Under the pieces are notes generated by a model. That model was given only the letters and a program-made list of their open reading frames with translations, was not told where the DNA came from and searched no databases. From JANMZR01 sp040385875 (GTDB lineage: Bacteria; Bacteroidota; Bacteroidia; Cytophagales; Spirosomataceae), in NCBI GenBank assembly GCA_040385875.1, contig JAZKGO010000014.1:1-13930 (forward strand): a DNA stretch of 13,930 nt. Reading direction: 5' to 3'. The position numbers were made by a program, and so were the translations under genes. Below, piece by piece: positions 6,931 to 13,930 of the stretch (positions are counted from its first letter, which is position 1; the number at the start of each line of letters is the position of its first letter).

Positions 6931-8511
6931 ATGAAACGAAAGCATTCCCTCCAAAACATTCTATTAATTTGCATTTCATGCGCTACATTTTTTTCTTGTA
7001 ATAAAGACGAACTTTTTCAAAATCCCAAAAATGATAATTATAGAAATTTGAATAGAAGTTCGGCTAAACCAGCTGCTGGCAAAACATTCTATGCCTTAAC
7101 TAGTGCTAATGAATTAGTGATCTATGAAACAGGAAGTCAAATGGCCGAAAAGTCTTCAATGGCCCTTAATGGATTTGCTTCTGGAGAAAAACTATTGGCC
7201 ATCGATTTTAGACCTGCCACTGGCCAACTTTATGGTGTTTCAAATTTAAGTAGAATCTATGTGATTAATTTAAACAGTGGACTGGCCTCACCAATTGGCT
7301 CAGGGCCTTTTACTCCCAATATAGAGGGCTCACAAGTTGGCTTTGACTTTAATCCAACAGTTGATAGAATAAGATTAGTTACCAACACAGGTCAAAATTT
7401 AAGGTTGAATCCAGAAACTGGTTCAGTTGTTTCTATGGATGGTAATATTAACCCAAGCTCATCAAGTGTAACTTCAGTAGCTTATACGAATAGTTTTGCT
7501 GGCTCTGCCACAACGACCTTGTATGATATTGATGTGGCATCTGATAAGTTATTCATTCAAAATCCGCCAAATAGCGGTGCTTTGGTTGAGGTGGGTTCCT
7601 TGGGAGTGCAAGCGGTTGGAGAAGCTGGCTTCGATATTTCTGCTGATAATTCTACCGCTATTGCCGCTATTTTTGGACGTGGATATGAATTAGACCAAAA
7701 AGAAATGAGTAATGGCAATAAAATGAGATTCTATTATATCGACTTAGGCACAGGTGAAGCCACCAACGCAGGTAAAACTGAAAGAGAAATAATTGGTATA
7801 GCTATACCCACCAATCCCGTGGCTTATGCGGTGAATGATATGAATCAATTATTAATTATGGATCCATCTACTGGTAGTACAATTACTAAGAATATTGCTG
7901 GACTTGATGGAGGAGATATGATTGTTGGCATTGATATGCGTCCTGCGACCTCTCAATTGTATGCTTTAGGGCAAAACAGCCGACTTTATACCATAAACAT
8001 GGCGAATGGCACAGCGACTCCTGTTGGTTCATTATTTGGTACTTTACTAGACGGAACAAATTTTGGTTTCGATTTCAATCCAACTGTTGATAGAATTAGA
8101 GTAGTAAGTAACACTGGTCAAAACCTAAGATTAAATCCTATAACTGGAGCAATTGCAATGGTTGACCCACCATTGAACCCAGGCAACCCTTTTGTTGATG
8201 CAGCTGCTTATATCAATAGTTTTGTTGGAGCTACATCGACTATCTTGTATGATATTGATACGAATACTGATAAGTTATACCAACAAAACCCAGCCAATGC
8301 AGGCACTTTGATTAATGAAATGCCATTAGGAATTAATATCGAAGCGGGTAATGGCTTTGACATTGGCGGAACAAGTAACAAAGCTTGGGGAATATTTAAA
8401 TCGGGAGGTAATACAGGCTTATACAACGTTGACTTAAATACAGGTAATACAAGTTTAGTAATGTCTGTTAATCAGAATATTAAAGGATTTGCACTAGGTT
8501 TAGGATTTTAG
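6931..8511 (+). CDS. Lipoprotein with two tandem DUF4394 domains
   Basis: This 526-residue protein starts with a lipoprotein-type signal (hydrophobic stretch then FFSC, lipid-bearing Cys23 most likely; Cys17 is an alternative) and an Asn-rich spacer to about residue 50. Two DUF4394 units follow, at about 52-292 and 297-526. Each carries the family signature GFDFNPTVDRIR..NTGQNLRLNP (137-161 and 379-403), so the units are offset by 242 residues. The repeated block IDFRPATGQLYG / IDMRPATSQLYA (91-102 and 334-345) confirms an internal duplication. Such units are beta-rich and probably form propeller-like folds. Biochemical function is unknown for the family. The gene is monocistronic: it has its own terminator at 8534-8566, and the upstream neighbour is divergent. 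No clear promoter box was found in the 171 bp upstream. Confidence 0.88.
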   Translation: MKRKHSLQNILLICISCATFFSCNKDELFQNPKNDNYRNLNRSSAKPAAGKTFYALTSANELVIYETGSQMAEKSSMALNGFASGEKLLAIDFRPATGQLYGVSNLSRIYVINLNSGLASPIGSGPFTPNIEGSQVGFDFNPTVDRIRLVTNTGQNLRLNPETGSVVSMDGNINPSSSSVTSVAYTNSFAGSATTTLYDIDVASDKLFIQNPPNSGALVEVGSLGVQAVGEAGFDISADNSTAIAAIFGRGYELDQKEMSNGNKMRFYYIDLGTGEATNAGKTEREIIGIAIPTNPVAYAVNDMNQLLIMDPSTGSTITKNIAGLDGGDMIVGIDMRPATSQLYALGQNSRLYTINMANGTATPVGSLFGTLLDGTNFGFDFNPTVDRIRVVSNTGQNLRLNPITGAIAMVDPPLNPGNPFVDAAAYINSFVGATSTILYDIDTNTDKLYQQNPANAGTLINEMPLGINIEAGNGFDIGGTSNKAWGIFKSGGNTGLYNVDLNTGNTSLVMSVNQNIKGFALGLGF

Positions 8512-8533
8512 TATTATTTGGAAATTGGTTGTT

Positions 8534-8566
8534 AAAAGGGAGATTGCTGTTGCAATCTCCTTTTTT
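8534..8566 (+). terminator. Factor-independent terminator after the DUF4394 gene
   Basis: A perfect 9-bp stem (GGAGATTGC at 8539-8547, GCAATCTCC at 8552-8560) with a TGTT tetraloop is followed by six Ts. An upstream A-run extends the stem. It starts 22 nt after the stop codon. Confidence 0.9.
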
Positions 8567-8568
8567 GT

Positions 8569-8673
8569 TTAAGGGAACTTCTAAAAACCCTCATAATTTT
8601 CTTAAAACCTCATTCCAGTTTCTCCAAAAGGAGAAATGATTATTGGAATTCGAGTTTATAGAAGTTCCCTTAA
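8569..8673. mobile_element. 105-bp palindromic, MITE-like element with 20-bp terminal inverted repeats
   Basis: The ends are near-perfect inverted repeats: 8569-8588 begins TTAAGGGAACTTCTA, and 8654-8673 is its reverse complement at 19 of 20 positions. Nested inside are ATTCCA / TGGAAT (8612-8617 and 8644-8649) and a hairpin TTTCTCC-AAAA-GGAGAAA (8619-8636), so the strand can fold into one long stem. There is no coding content. Transposon-like ends without a gene suggest a miniature inverted-repeat element; TTAA at both tips could be a target duplication or simply part of the repeat. Its right edge touches the nnr stop codon, so it may also work as the nnr terminator. No related transposase is in the window. 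Confidence 0.55.
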
Positions 8674-10173
8674 CTATTCAAACTTGATCTCCTCAATCAA
8701 ATCAGAGACAAGCATGGCCATTTTTCCTTTTTTTGCTGCCGCTTTATCTCCAGCTAAGCCATGTTCAAAAACACCCAAAACGGCCGCTTCTTCCGGTGTA
8801 TAACCCTGTGCTAAAAGTGCCGTTAGGATACCTGTAAGCGCATCCCCAGTCCCTCCTTTTGCCATTCCAGCATTTCCTGTGGAATTGAAATGGATCTCTC
8901 CATTGGGGAAAGCTATGGCGGTATTGGCACCCTTTAGGCAAACAATTATATGATAAGTTTGAGCAAATTCAATTAGAAAATCTAATTTTTCGAAATCGTT
9001 TTGCCAAGTTTTATTAATTAATCTTTCAAACTCTTTTGGGTGGGGAGTCAAAATCGAATTTTGGGGAATCAGAGAATGATAGTTATTTTCAGCAATGATA
9101 TTAAGTGCATCCGCATCAATCACAATTGGTCTATTAATACTTCGCAAAAACTTTTCTAAAAAGCTTACAGTCTCCCTATTTTTACCTAATCCCGGCCCAA
9201 TTCCGATGGCATTAAATACCTTATAATCAATTATTTGTGTAATAAACGTCTCATTGTCATCTAGCAAAGCCATTGCTTCAGGATTGGTAATTTGCATTAT
9301 TTCATAGCCACATTGGGGTGTATTCACCGTCAATTTCCCAACGCCTGATCTCAGGCAAGCTTTTGCAGCTAATAGGGCTGCACCTATCATTCCGTAGCTG
9401 CCAGCAATTAATAGTCCATGACCAAATGTACCTTTATTTGAAAACTTGGGCCTTTCTTTCATTAATTGTCCCACTTGATCAGTATAAAAATAATTGGTTT
9501 TTGCTAGATCAATAAAATTTTGATTCAAACCAATTGGAACGATATGCCAATCACCCACAAAATCAATATTTTGGGGTTGAAAAAACGCAAGCTTAGGTAA
9601 CTCAAAACTGATGGTATATTTTGGTTTCACGATCATATCTCCCAGCAAATTGGAGGTGTCCGAATACAATCCCGAGGCGATATCAACAGCAATGATGGTA
9701 GCCAAACTTTCATTCATTTTTTGAATTACAATTTTAGCAATTCCGTCAACAGGTCGATTAAGCCCCATTCCAAATATCGCATCGATAATAAGCTCGTCGT
9801 TGTAAAACAAAGGGATATCAGACTCATTTTCTATGAATTTCACCTCCACTATTTTTGCTAATCGGTTCAAGTTAATTCTAAAATCATCACTTTGACCTGA
9901 CTTAGAGACATTTACAAAAACCTCGACTTGAAAGCCTTTTTGCATTAGGATTCTAGCAATGGCTAATCCATCCCCACCATTATTGCCGCTGCCACAAATA
10001 ATTTTAGTCGATATTTCATTCAATAAATGGGTCTCAATCAGATATTTGCAAAATGAATTGGCTGCATTCTCCATCAAATCAATCGAGCTAATTGACTCAT
10101 TTTCAATTGTATAAGCATCTAATGCCTTTATTTGGATTGGATTGAGTATTTTAATAAAATGGGATTGATTCAT
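8674..10173 (-). CDS. nnr: Bifunctional NAD(P)H-hydrate repair enzyme (epimerase plus ADP/ATP-dependent dehydratase)
   Basis: This cytosolic 499-residue enzyme repairs damaged NADH and NADPH. The N-terminal YjeF_N domain (about 1-225) interconverts the S and R hydrates. The C-terminal ribokinase-like domain (about 243-497) dehydrates the S form using a nucleotide. Visible N-domain motifs are GSGNNGGDG (61-69) and the catalytic-type aspartate in DAIFGMG (Asp131). Visible C-domain motifs are GSYGMIGAALLAAKACLRSG (258-277), GIGPGLG (324-330), the conserved VIDADALN (351-358), HPKEFERL (378-385), and GMAKGGTGD (436-444) with the catalytic Asp444. The length and domain order match the fused bacterial form (about 500 residues). 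The start is the first ATG and precedes the usual N-terminal helix. The gene is divergent from aat across 200 bp of AT-rich DNA. Its TAG stop abuts the palindromic element. Confidence 0.95.
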   Translation of the reverse strand: MNQSHFIKILNPIQIKALDAYTIENESISSIDLMENAANSFCKYLIETHLLNEISTKIICGSGNNGGDGLAIARILMQKGFQVEVFVNVSKSGQSDDFRINLNRLAKIVEVKFIENESDIPLFYNDELIIDAIFGMGLNRPVDGIAKIVIQKMNESLATIIAVDIASGLYSDTSNLLGDMIVKPKYTISFELPKLAFFQPQNIDFVGDWHIVPIGLNQNFIDLAKTNYFYTDQVGQLMKERPKFSNKGTFGHGLLIAGSYGMIGAALLAAKACLRSGVGKLTVNTPQCGYEIMQITNPEAMALLDDNETFITQIIDYKVFNAIGIGPGLGKNRETVSFLEKFLRSINRPIVIDADALNIIAENNYHSLIPQNSILTPHPKEFERLINKTWQNDFEKLDFLIEFAQTYHIIVCLKGANTAIAFPNGEIHFNSTGNAGMAKGGTGDALTGILTALLAQGYTPEEAAVLGVFEHGLAGDKAAAKKGKMAMLVSDLIEEIKFE

Positions 10174-10373
10174 TTTCGAGCAAAATTTGAAATACCAATT
10201 TAGATTTTATTTTCAAAATCCAATCAAAATAAGTTTGAAAAGATTTCAAAAGATTACTTAAAGCATTTTACCAGTCCAGTAATAATTCATCTACAAAAAA
10301 ATATTTTTTCCAAATCTCAAATTAAATTCGATATTTTCTTCTAAATTAAGGCAATAATAATTTTTTCAAAAAT
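10174..10373. other. AT-rich divergent intergenic region between nnr and aat
   Basis: This 200-bp region must contain the promoters for both divergent genes. It is very AT-rich. I saw only imperfect TAnnTTTG-like matches at unsuitable distances, and no binding-site dyad or riboswitch-like structure that I could support. Confidence 0.5.
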
Positions 10374-10961
10374 ATGCTTGAGGCAGAGGATTTACTAAAT
10401 GGATACTACAATGGCATTTTTCCGATGGCTGATTCGGATGGATCTTTGTATTGGTATTCACCTGACCCTCGAGCGATTATCCCCATTCAATCCTATAAGC
10501 CTAGTAAATCATTACGGCCACTACTTAACCAAAAAACATTTGAAATTCGAATGAACTTTGATTTTTTGGCAGTAATAAAAGCCTGCTCCGAGCCTCGATT
10601 AGGAGATGCTGACACCTGGATTTCTGATGAAATTATCAATGCCTATCATAATTTACATGAGATGGGTTATGCGATATCAATTGAGGCATATCAGCAAAAT
10701 GTACTAGTGGGTGGCTTGTATGGGGTTTCTCTTGGCAAAGCTTTTTTTGGAGAATCGATGTTTCATAAAGTACCTAACGCCTCAAAAGTCGCATTTCATT
10801 ATTTGATTAATTATTTGAAAAAAAATGATTATCAACTACTTGATACACAGTTCATTAATGATAATGTAAAAAGATTTGGAGCCATAGAAATCCCCAAAGC
10901 CGATTACATAAAACTGCTCAGAATAGCCACCTTAGAAACTGAAATATTTGAAACAGGCTAA
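10374..10961 (+). CDS. aat: Leucyl/phenylalanyl-tRNA--protein transferase
   Basis: This 195-residue cytosolic enzyme transfers Leu or Phe from aminoacyl-tRNA to proteins with N-terminal Lys or Arg, marking them for the ClpS/ClpAP N-end-rule pathway. Family motifs are clear: YYNGIFPM (11-18), WYSPDPRAIIP (27-37), TWIS (81-84), LVGGLYG (111-117), GESMF (126-130), LLDTQF (155-160) and GAIEIPKADY (169-178). It lacks the GLLAIGGDLSPE-type N-terminus of the E. coli enzyme, so it is the short form seen in several phyla. The conserved His in the NDH segment before 'GA' is Asn here (NDN, 162-164), a position I recall as commonly His. The start at 10374 is the first ATG after an AT-rich leader with no Shine-Dalgarno. 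Its 3' end lies 44 nt before proB. Confidence 0.92.
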   Translation: MLEAEDLLNGYYNGIFPMADSDGSLYWYSPDPRAIIPIQSYKPSKSLRPLLNQKTFEIRMNFDFLAVIKACSEPRLGDADTWISDEIINAYHNLHEMGYAISIEAYQQNVLVGGLYGVSLGKAFFGESMFHKVPNASKVAFHYLINYLKKNDYQLLDTQFINDNVKRFGAIEIPKADYIKLLRIATLETEIFETG

Positions 10962-10993
10962 TTTGAAATGAGGCTAAGCCAAAGTAATTTTTT

Positions 10994-11001
10994 TACCTTT
11001 G
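10994..11001 (+). promoter_or_regulatory. Candidate -7 promoter box for proB (TACCTTTG), nearly leaderless
   Basis: TACCTTTG is a perfect match to the Bacteroidetes -7 consensus TAnnTTTG and lies only 4 nt before the proB ATG. Transcription from it would start at or next to the start codon, giving a leaderless or nearly leaderless mRNA. No TTG sits at a good -33 distance, which lowers confidence. Confidence 0.4.
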
Positions 11002-11005
11002 TGGT

Positions 11006-12043
11006 ATGGCATCGAAATCAGTTATTGTTATCAAATTTGGCACCGCCTCTATTACCACCCAATCTGGGGGGATAAATGAAAAAATAATTTCAGAAATAGC
11101 ACGCCAAGTGGCAGCACTTCAGCCCTACTATTCAATTGTATTGGTTTCGTCAGGTGCGGTGGGTGCTGGTAAAGAATTCTTGAAAAACTTTAAAGGAAGT
11201 CTAATAGAACGAAAAGCCGCTGCAGCTATTGGCAACCCACTTTTAGTGGGTGTTTATGGAAAATATTTCAGCAAATATGGTATTTCAATTGCCCAAAGTT
11301 TATGCGAAAGACACCATTTTGCGAATAGAAATCAGTTTTTACAATTAAAAGAAACTTATCAGGAATTATGGAAAAACGGAATTATTCCAATTGCCAACGA
11401 AAATGATGTGGTGAGTAATCTGGAACTCAAATTTTCGGATAATGACGAACTAGCTACTTTGATTGCCACTGGTTTCGGAGCATCCCATTTACTTTTTAGC
11501 ACCTCCGTGGGTGGTCTATTGGATAAGGAAGGCAACATTATTCCCAATGTCGACGAAATCAATGCATCTATTTTTGATTTAGCCAATAAAGAAAAAACAG
11601 CTGTTGGCTTAGGTGGTATGGTATCGAAGCTCACTTTCGCCCGACTGGCTAGCACAATGGGTATCAAGGTAGTGATTTTTGGAATTGATAAAGAAGACGG
11701 CATTTTAAATGCCATGGAGGGAAAAGCTGGTACTGTTTTTATACCTAAAGCAGCTAATTTATCAGCCAGAAAAAAGTGGTTAGGAAGTGGAAGCCTAATT
11801 TCGGGCATCGTAAAAGTTGATTCAGGAGCTGAAAAAGCACTTTTGAAACGAAAAAGCTTATTAGCAGTGGGGGTAAAAAAAGTGGAAGGAGCATTTGAAG
11901 CAAATGAAATTATACAAATTCAAAATGAAAAAGGAGAGCAAATAGCAGTGGCCAGAGCAAACTTTAGTTCAAAAACTATTGTTGAAAACCTAAATACACA
12001 GAATTTTGAAATCGCCCATGCCGATGACATTGTGGTGGCATAA
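11006..12043 (+). CDS. proB: Glutamate 5-kinase
   Basis: This 345-residue cytosolic enzyme phosphorylates glutamate with ATP to give glutamyl-5-phosphate, the first step of proline synthesis and the usual point of feedback inhibition by proline. The amino-acid kinase domain (about 1-255) shows VIKFGTASIT (8-17) with Lys10, VSSGAVGAG (47-55), IANENDVVS (129-137), FSDNDELA (143-150) and GLGGMVSK (201-208, with Leu where many homologues have Thr). The conserved ARKKWL lies at 254-259. A C-terminal PUA domain (about 262-345) is present; some ProB proteins lack it. The start is the ATG right before the SVIVIKFG strand, which fits the family N-terminus. proA follows 65 nt downstream, so proB and proA form a probable operon. 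Confidence 0.95.
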   Translation: MASKSVIVIKFGTASITTQSGGINEKIISEIARQVAALQPYYSIVLVSSGAVGAGKEFLKNFKGSLIERKAAAAIGNPLLVGVYGKYFSKYGISIAQSLCERHHFANRNQFLQLKETYQELWKNGIIPIANENDVVSNLELKFSDNDELATLIATGFGASHLLFSTSVGGLLDKEGNIIPNVDEINASIFDLANKEKTAVGLGGMVSKLTFARLASTMGIKVVIFGIDKEDGILNAMEGKAGTVFIPKAANLSARKKWLGSGSLISGIVKVDSGAEKALLKRKSLLAVGVKKVEGAFEANEIIQIQNEKGEQIAVARANFSSKTIVENLNTQNFEIAHADDIVVA

Positions 12044-12108
12044 AAGCCCTCTTGCCTCCGATAGTGGTACGATAACCAAATTATTTTAAAGCTAAATAAA
12101 ATTAAAAA

Positions 12109-13377
12109 ATGCTTTTAGAGACTGAAAATATCACTTCAATAATACCTGCACTTCAAAAAACGCATGCGGCTTCATCCAAACTACGCATAGCTACGCCCGC
12201 AGATAAGTCATTGTTTTTAAGTGATTTAGCAGATAGGCTATTGAAGAATATTGAATTCATTTTGACCGAAAATCAAAAAGACATCGATTTGATGGAGGTG
12301 GGTAACCCAAAAATGGATCGGTTGGTTCTTAATGAAAATCGAATAAAAGATTTGGCCGAAAGTTTATTACAAGTGAACAATCTGGAAGATCCAACGAATC
12401 AAATTTTATCAGAAAAAATACTTCCCAATGGGCTAAAACTCCAAAAAAAATCAGTGGCGCTGGGTGTTGTGGGAGTTATATTTGAGGCAAGACCTAATGT
12501 AACCATTGACGTAACGGCTCTCTGTATCAAATCTGGGAATTGTGTGGTTTTGAAAGGTGGCAGCGATGCCCATTTCTCCAACCAAGCTTTAGTTTCACTG
12601 ATCCATCAATCGCTTGAGGTGGCTAATATTGATAGAAATGCTGTTTGTTTATTACCTGCTGGTCGAGAATTTGTAAAAGAAATGCTGGAAGCGACACGAT
12701 TTATTGATATTATTATCCCTCGTGGTTCGGAATCTCTAATCAATTTTGTTCGTAAAAATTCATTGGTACCTACCATCGAAACGGGTGCGGGTGTATGCCA
12801 TACTTATGTGCATGAGCAGGCTGATTTGGATAAAGCCGCTGCTATTGTAATTAACGCAAAAACCACCAGGGTATCAGTATGTAACTCATTGGACACCATT
12901 GTTTTAGATAAAAACATCACGGCTAATTTTTTACCAAAAATCGTAGAAAAATTCATAGATTTTAAAGTAGAAATTTTTGCAGACGAATCTTCTTATCCAA
13001 TTTTAGCAGCCTTAAAATATCCATTTTTGCAATTGGCTGAGGAGGAAGATTTTGGCAGAGAATTTTTAGACTTCAAATGTTCTATAAAAACGGTTAATGA
13101 CTTTGAAGAGGCTTTGGAGCATATTTCAAAATATTCCTCCCGACATTCAGAGGCAATCGTTTCTGAAAACAGCGAGATTTGTGAAAAATTTATTAACGAG
13201 GTGGATGCTGCTGCTGTTTATTCCAATGCAAGCACCAGATTTACAGATGGTGGAGAATTTGGTTTGGGTGCTGAAATTGGCATTTCTACCCAAAAATTAC
13301 ATGCAAGAGGTCCTTTTGCATTAGAAAAATTAGTAACAGAAAAATGGATTGGTATTGGCAATGGACAAATAAGGTAA
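12109..13377 (+). CDS. proA: Glutamate-5-semialdehyde dehydrogenase (gamma-glutamyl phosphate reductase)
   Basis: This 422-residue NADPH-dependent enzyme reduces glutamyl-5-phosphate, the unstable product of ProB, to glutamate semialdehyde, which cyclises to pyrroline-5-carboxylate. It belongs to the aldehyde dehydrogenase superfamily. Visible motifs are GVIFEARPNVTID (122-134), VVLKGGSDA (146-154), IIPRGSESL (202-210), ETGAGVCHTY (224-233) and the catalytic cysteine segment TRVSVCNSLDT (253-263, Cys258). The C-terminal signature TDGGEFGLGAEIGIST and the KLHARGP segment follow. Length is normal for the family (about 415-425). The usual PG before the cysteine is SV here. The start is the first ATG after an AT-rich gap of 65 nt. 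It is encoded directly behind proB, as expected. Confidence 0.95.
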   Translation: MLLETENITSIIPALQKTHAASSKLRIATPADKSLFLSDLADRLLKNIEFILTENQKDIDLMEVGNPKMDRLVLNENRIKDLAESLLQVNNLEDPTNQILSEKILPNGLKLQKKSVALGVVGVIFEARPNVTIDVTALCIKSGNCVVLKGGSDAHFSNQALVSLIHQSLEVANIDRNAVCLLPAGREFVKEMLEATRFIDIIIPRGSESLINFVRKNSLVPTIETGAGVCHTYVHEQADLDKAAAIVINAKTTRVSVCNSLDTIVLDKNITANFLPKIVEKFIDFKVEIFADESSYPILAALKYPFLQLAEEEDFGREFLDFKCSIKTVNDFEEALEHISKYSSRHSEAIVSENSEICEKFINEVDAAAVYSNASTRFTDGGEFGLGAEIGISTQKLHARGPFALEKLVTEKWIGIGNGQIR

Positions 13378-13443
13378 TATTTCAATGGTGAGTGCTAAAT
13401 ATTTTTATATCTGGCATAGTTCTCGTTAATATCAACAGTCAAT

Positions 13444-13803
13444 ATGGAAATAAAAATTCACGAATTTGGAGAAATAAAAGCGGCAGAGTTGGTTTCAGAT
13501 TCCGTTTTGATTGCCAATTCAGAAACTGGACTTCAATTGTTGGTTGATTTGTATTATCAGGGTTTTGAAATCATCATTATTTACTCGAAAAATATAACCG
13601 AAGACTTTTTTGAATTGAAAACTGGCTTAGCTGGAGAAATTCTTCAAAAATTCTCAAATTATCGAATGCAATTAATCATTATTGGCGACTTTGAGCAGTT
13701 GAAAAGTAAAAGTTTAAGAGACTTCATTTTTGAAAGTAACCAATCCAATCAAATTAATTTTGTGCGCTCATTAGAAAAAGCTTTAGATCGCTCAAAAATT
13801 TAA
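13444..13803 (+). CDS. DUF4180 family small protein
   Basis: This 119-residue soluble protein has no signal peptide or membrane segment. The pattern of alternating short strands and helices, and the blocks FFELKTGLAGEILQKFSNYR (65-84), IIIGDFE (94-100) and SKSLRDFIFESN (109-120 region), match the DUF4180 family as I recall it. The family has no established biochemical function; some members sit beside transcription regulators, which is not the case here. The start at 13444 is the first ATG of the frame, 66 nt after proA. It may be transcribed with proBA, or from an unrecognised promoter in that gap. The next gene, a RidA homologue, follows after 58 nt. Confidence 0.75.
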   Translation: MEIKIHEFGEIKAAELVSDSVLIANSETGLQLLVDLYYQGFEIIIIYSKNITEDFFELKTGLAGEILQKFSNYRMQLIIIGDFEQLKSKSLRDFIFESNQSNQINFVRSLEKALDRSKI

Positions 13804-13861
13804 AATAAAGTGAAGTGAAGCTTTCAGTTTTGAATAATTAACAATAGAAAAAGAATAAAAA

Positions 13862-13930
13862 ATGGAAAAAGAAATCATATTTACAGAAAAGGCTCCAGCA
13901 GCAATAGGCCCTTATTCTCAGGCAGTTAAG
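13862..13930 (+). CDS. RidA/YjgF-family enamine/imine deaminase (5' part only)
   Basis: Only the first 23 codons lie inside the window. The segment EKAPAAIGPYSQAVK (residues 9-23) is the characteristic N-terminal RidA motif (AP.AIGPYSQA). Family members hydrolyse reactive 2-aminoacrylate and related enamines released by PLP enzymes. Full length is normally about 125-130 residues, so most is missing. It probably belongs to the same plus-strand run as proBA and the DUF4180 gene. Confidence 0.85.
   Translation, partial: MEKEIIFTEKAPAAIGPYSQAVK

Noticed and set aside
8569..8673. Possible riboswitch or small RNA in the palindromic region
   Set aside because: It lies between two convergent 3' ends, not upstream of a gene, and the fold is a simple palindrome with transposon-like tips and no known aptamer pattern.
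11359..11808. 149-residue open frame on the minus strand inside proB
   Set aside because: It is antisense to well-conserved proB sequence, has no recognisable motif, and its composition mirrors the proB codons.
1..13930. A new defence, secondary-metabolite or secretion system
   Set aside because: No nuclease, helicase, reverse transcriptase, toxin-antitoxin pair, synthase or multi-gene cassette of unknown genes is present. The genes are separate exported proteins and housekeeping enzymes.

Overview
The window looks like a draft-assembly contig from a Bacteroidetes (Bacteroidota) bacterium, most likely a Cytophagales-like lineage. The reasons are AT-rich intergenic DNA, the lack of Shine-Dalgarno sequences before start codons, TAnnTTTG-type promoter boxes, secreted proteins with a short hydrophobic signal ending in AQ or GQ, lipoproteins, and the mix of gene families (DUF4394, LamG/beta-helix proteins, AXE1-type esterase). 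Lineage below phylum is inference. No rRNA, tRNA, CRISPR array, transposase gene or phage gene was seen.

Left half (1-8511), mostly exported proteins. A partial unknown CDS (1-230) is followed by an exported FG-GAP/VCBS beta-propeller protein (257-1387) and a large exported LamG plus right-handed beta-helix protein (1617-4169). Both full-length genes are followed, within about 6 nt of their stop codons, by the same composite repeat. It has a long inverted repeat (GTCTGAAT...TTGGTTCAGAC type), then short modules running from GATTTCTC to CGAAATGACAAA around a variable hairpin. A factor-independent terminator (4494-4532) serves the minus-strand collagen-like lipoprotein (4702-5316). A 100-N gap (4599-4698) cuts between two identical 55-bp copies of that gene's 3' end, so it looks like an unmerged contig overlap and not missing biology. 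Next come a secreted AXE1-type carbohydrate esterase on minus (5458-6759) and, divergently, a lipoprotein made of two tandem DUF4394 domains (6931-8511).

Right half (8534-13930), mostly housekeeping. A clear terminator (8534-8566) and a 105-bp palindromic, MITE-like element with 20-bp ends (8569-8673) separate the DUF4394 gene from nnr (minus), the bifunctional NAD(P)H-hydrate repair enzyme. Divergent from nnr runs a plus-strand series: aat (N-end-rule aminoacyl transferase), proB and proA (first two steps from glutamate to proline), a small DUF4180 protein, and the first 23 codons of a RidA-family deaminase that runs off the window. ProB phosphorylates glutamate and ProA reduces the phosphate to glutamate semialdehyde. 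proC is not in the window.

I did not find a convincing new multi-gene system. The observations most worth following are the composite repeats placed at gene 3' ends, the palindromic element abutting the nnr stop codon, the false scaffold gap, the tandem DUF4394 lipoprotein, and the propeller protein that may belong with sugar-lyase-like propellers.
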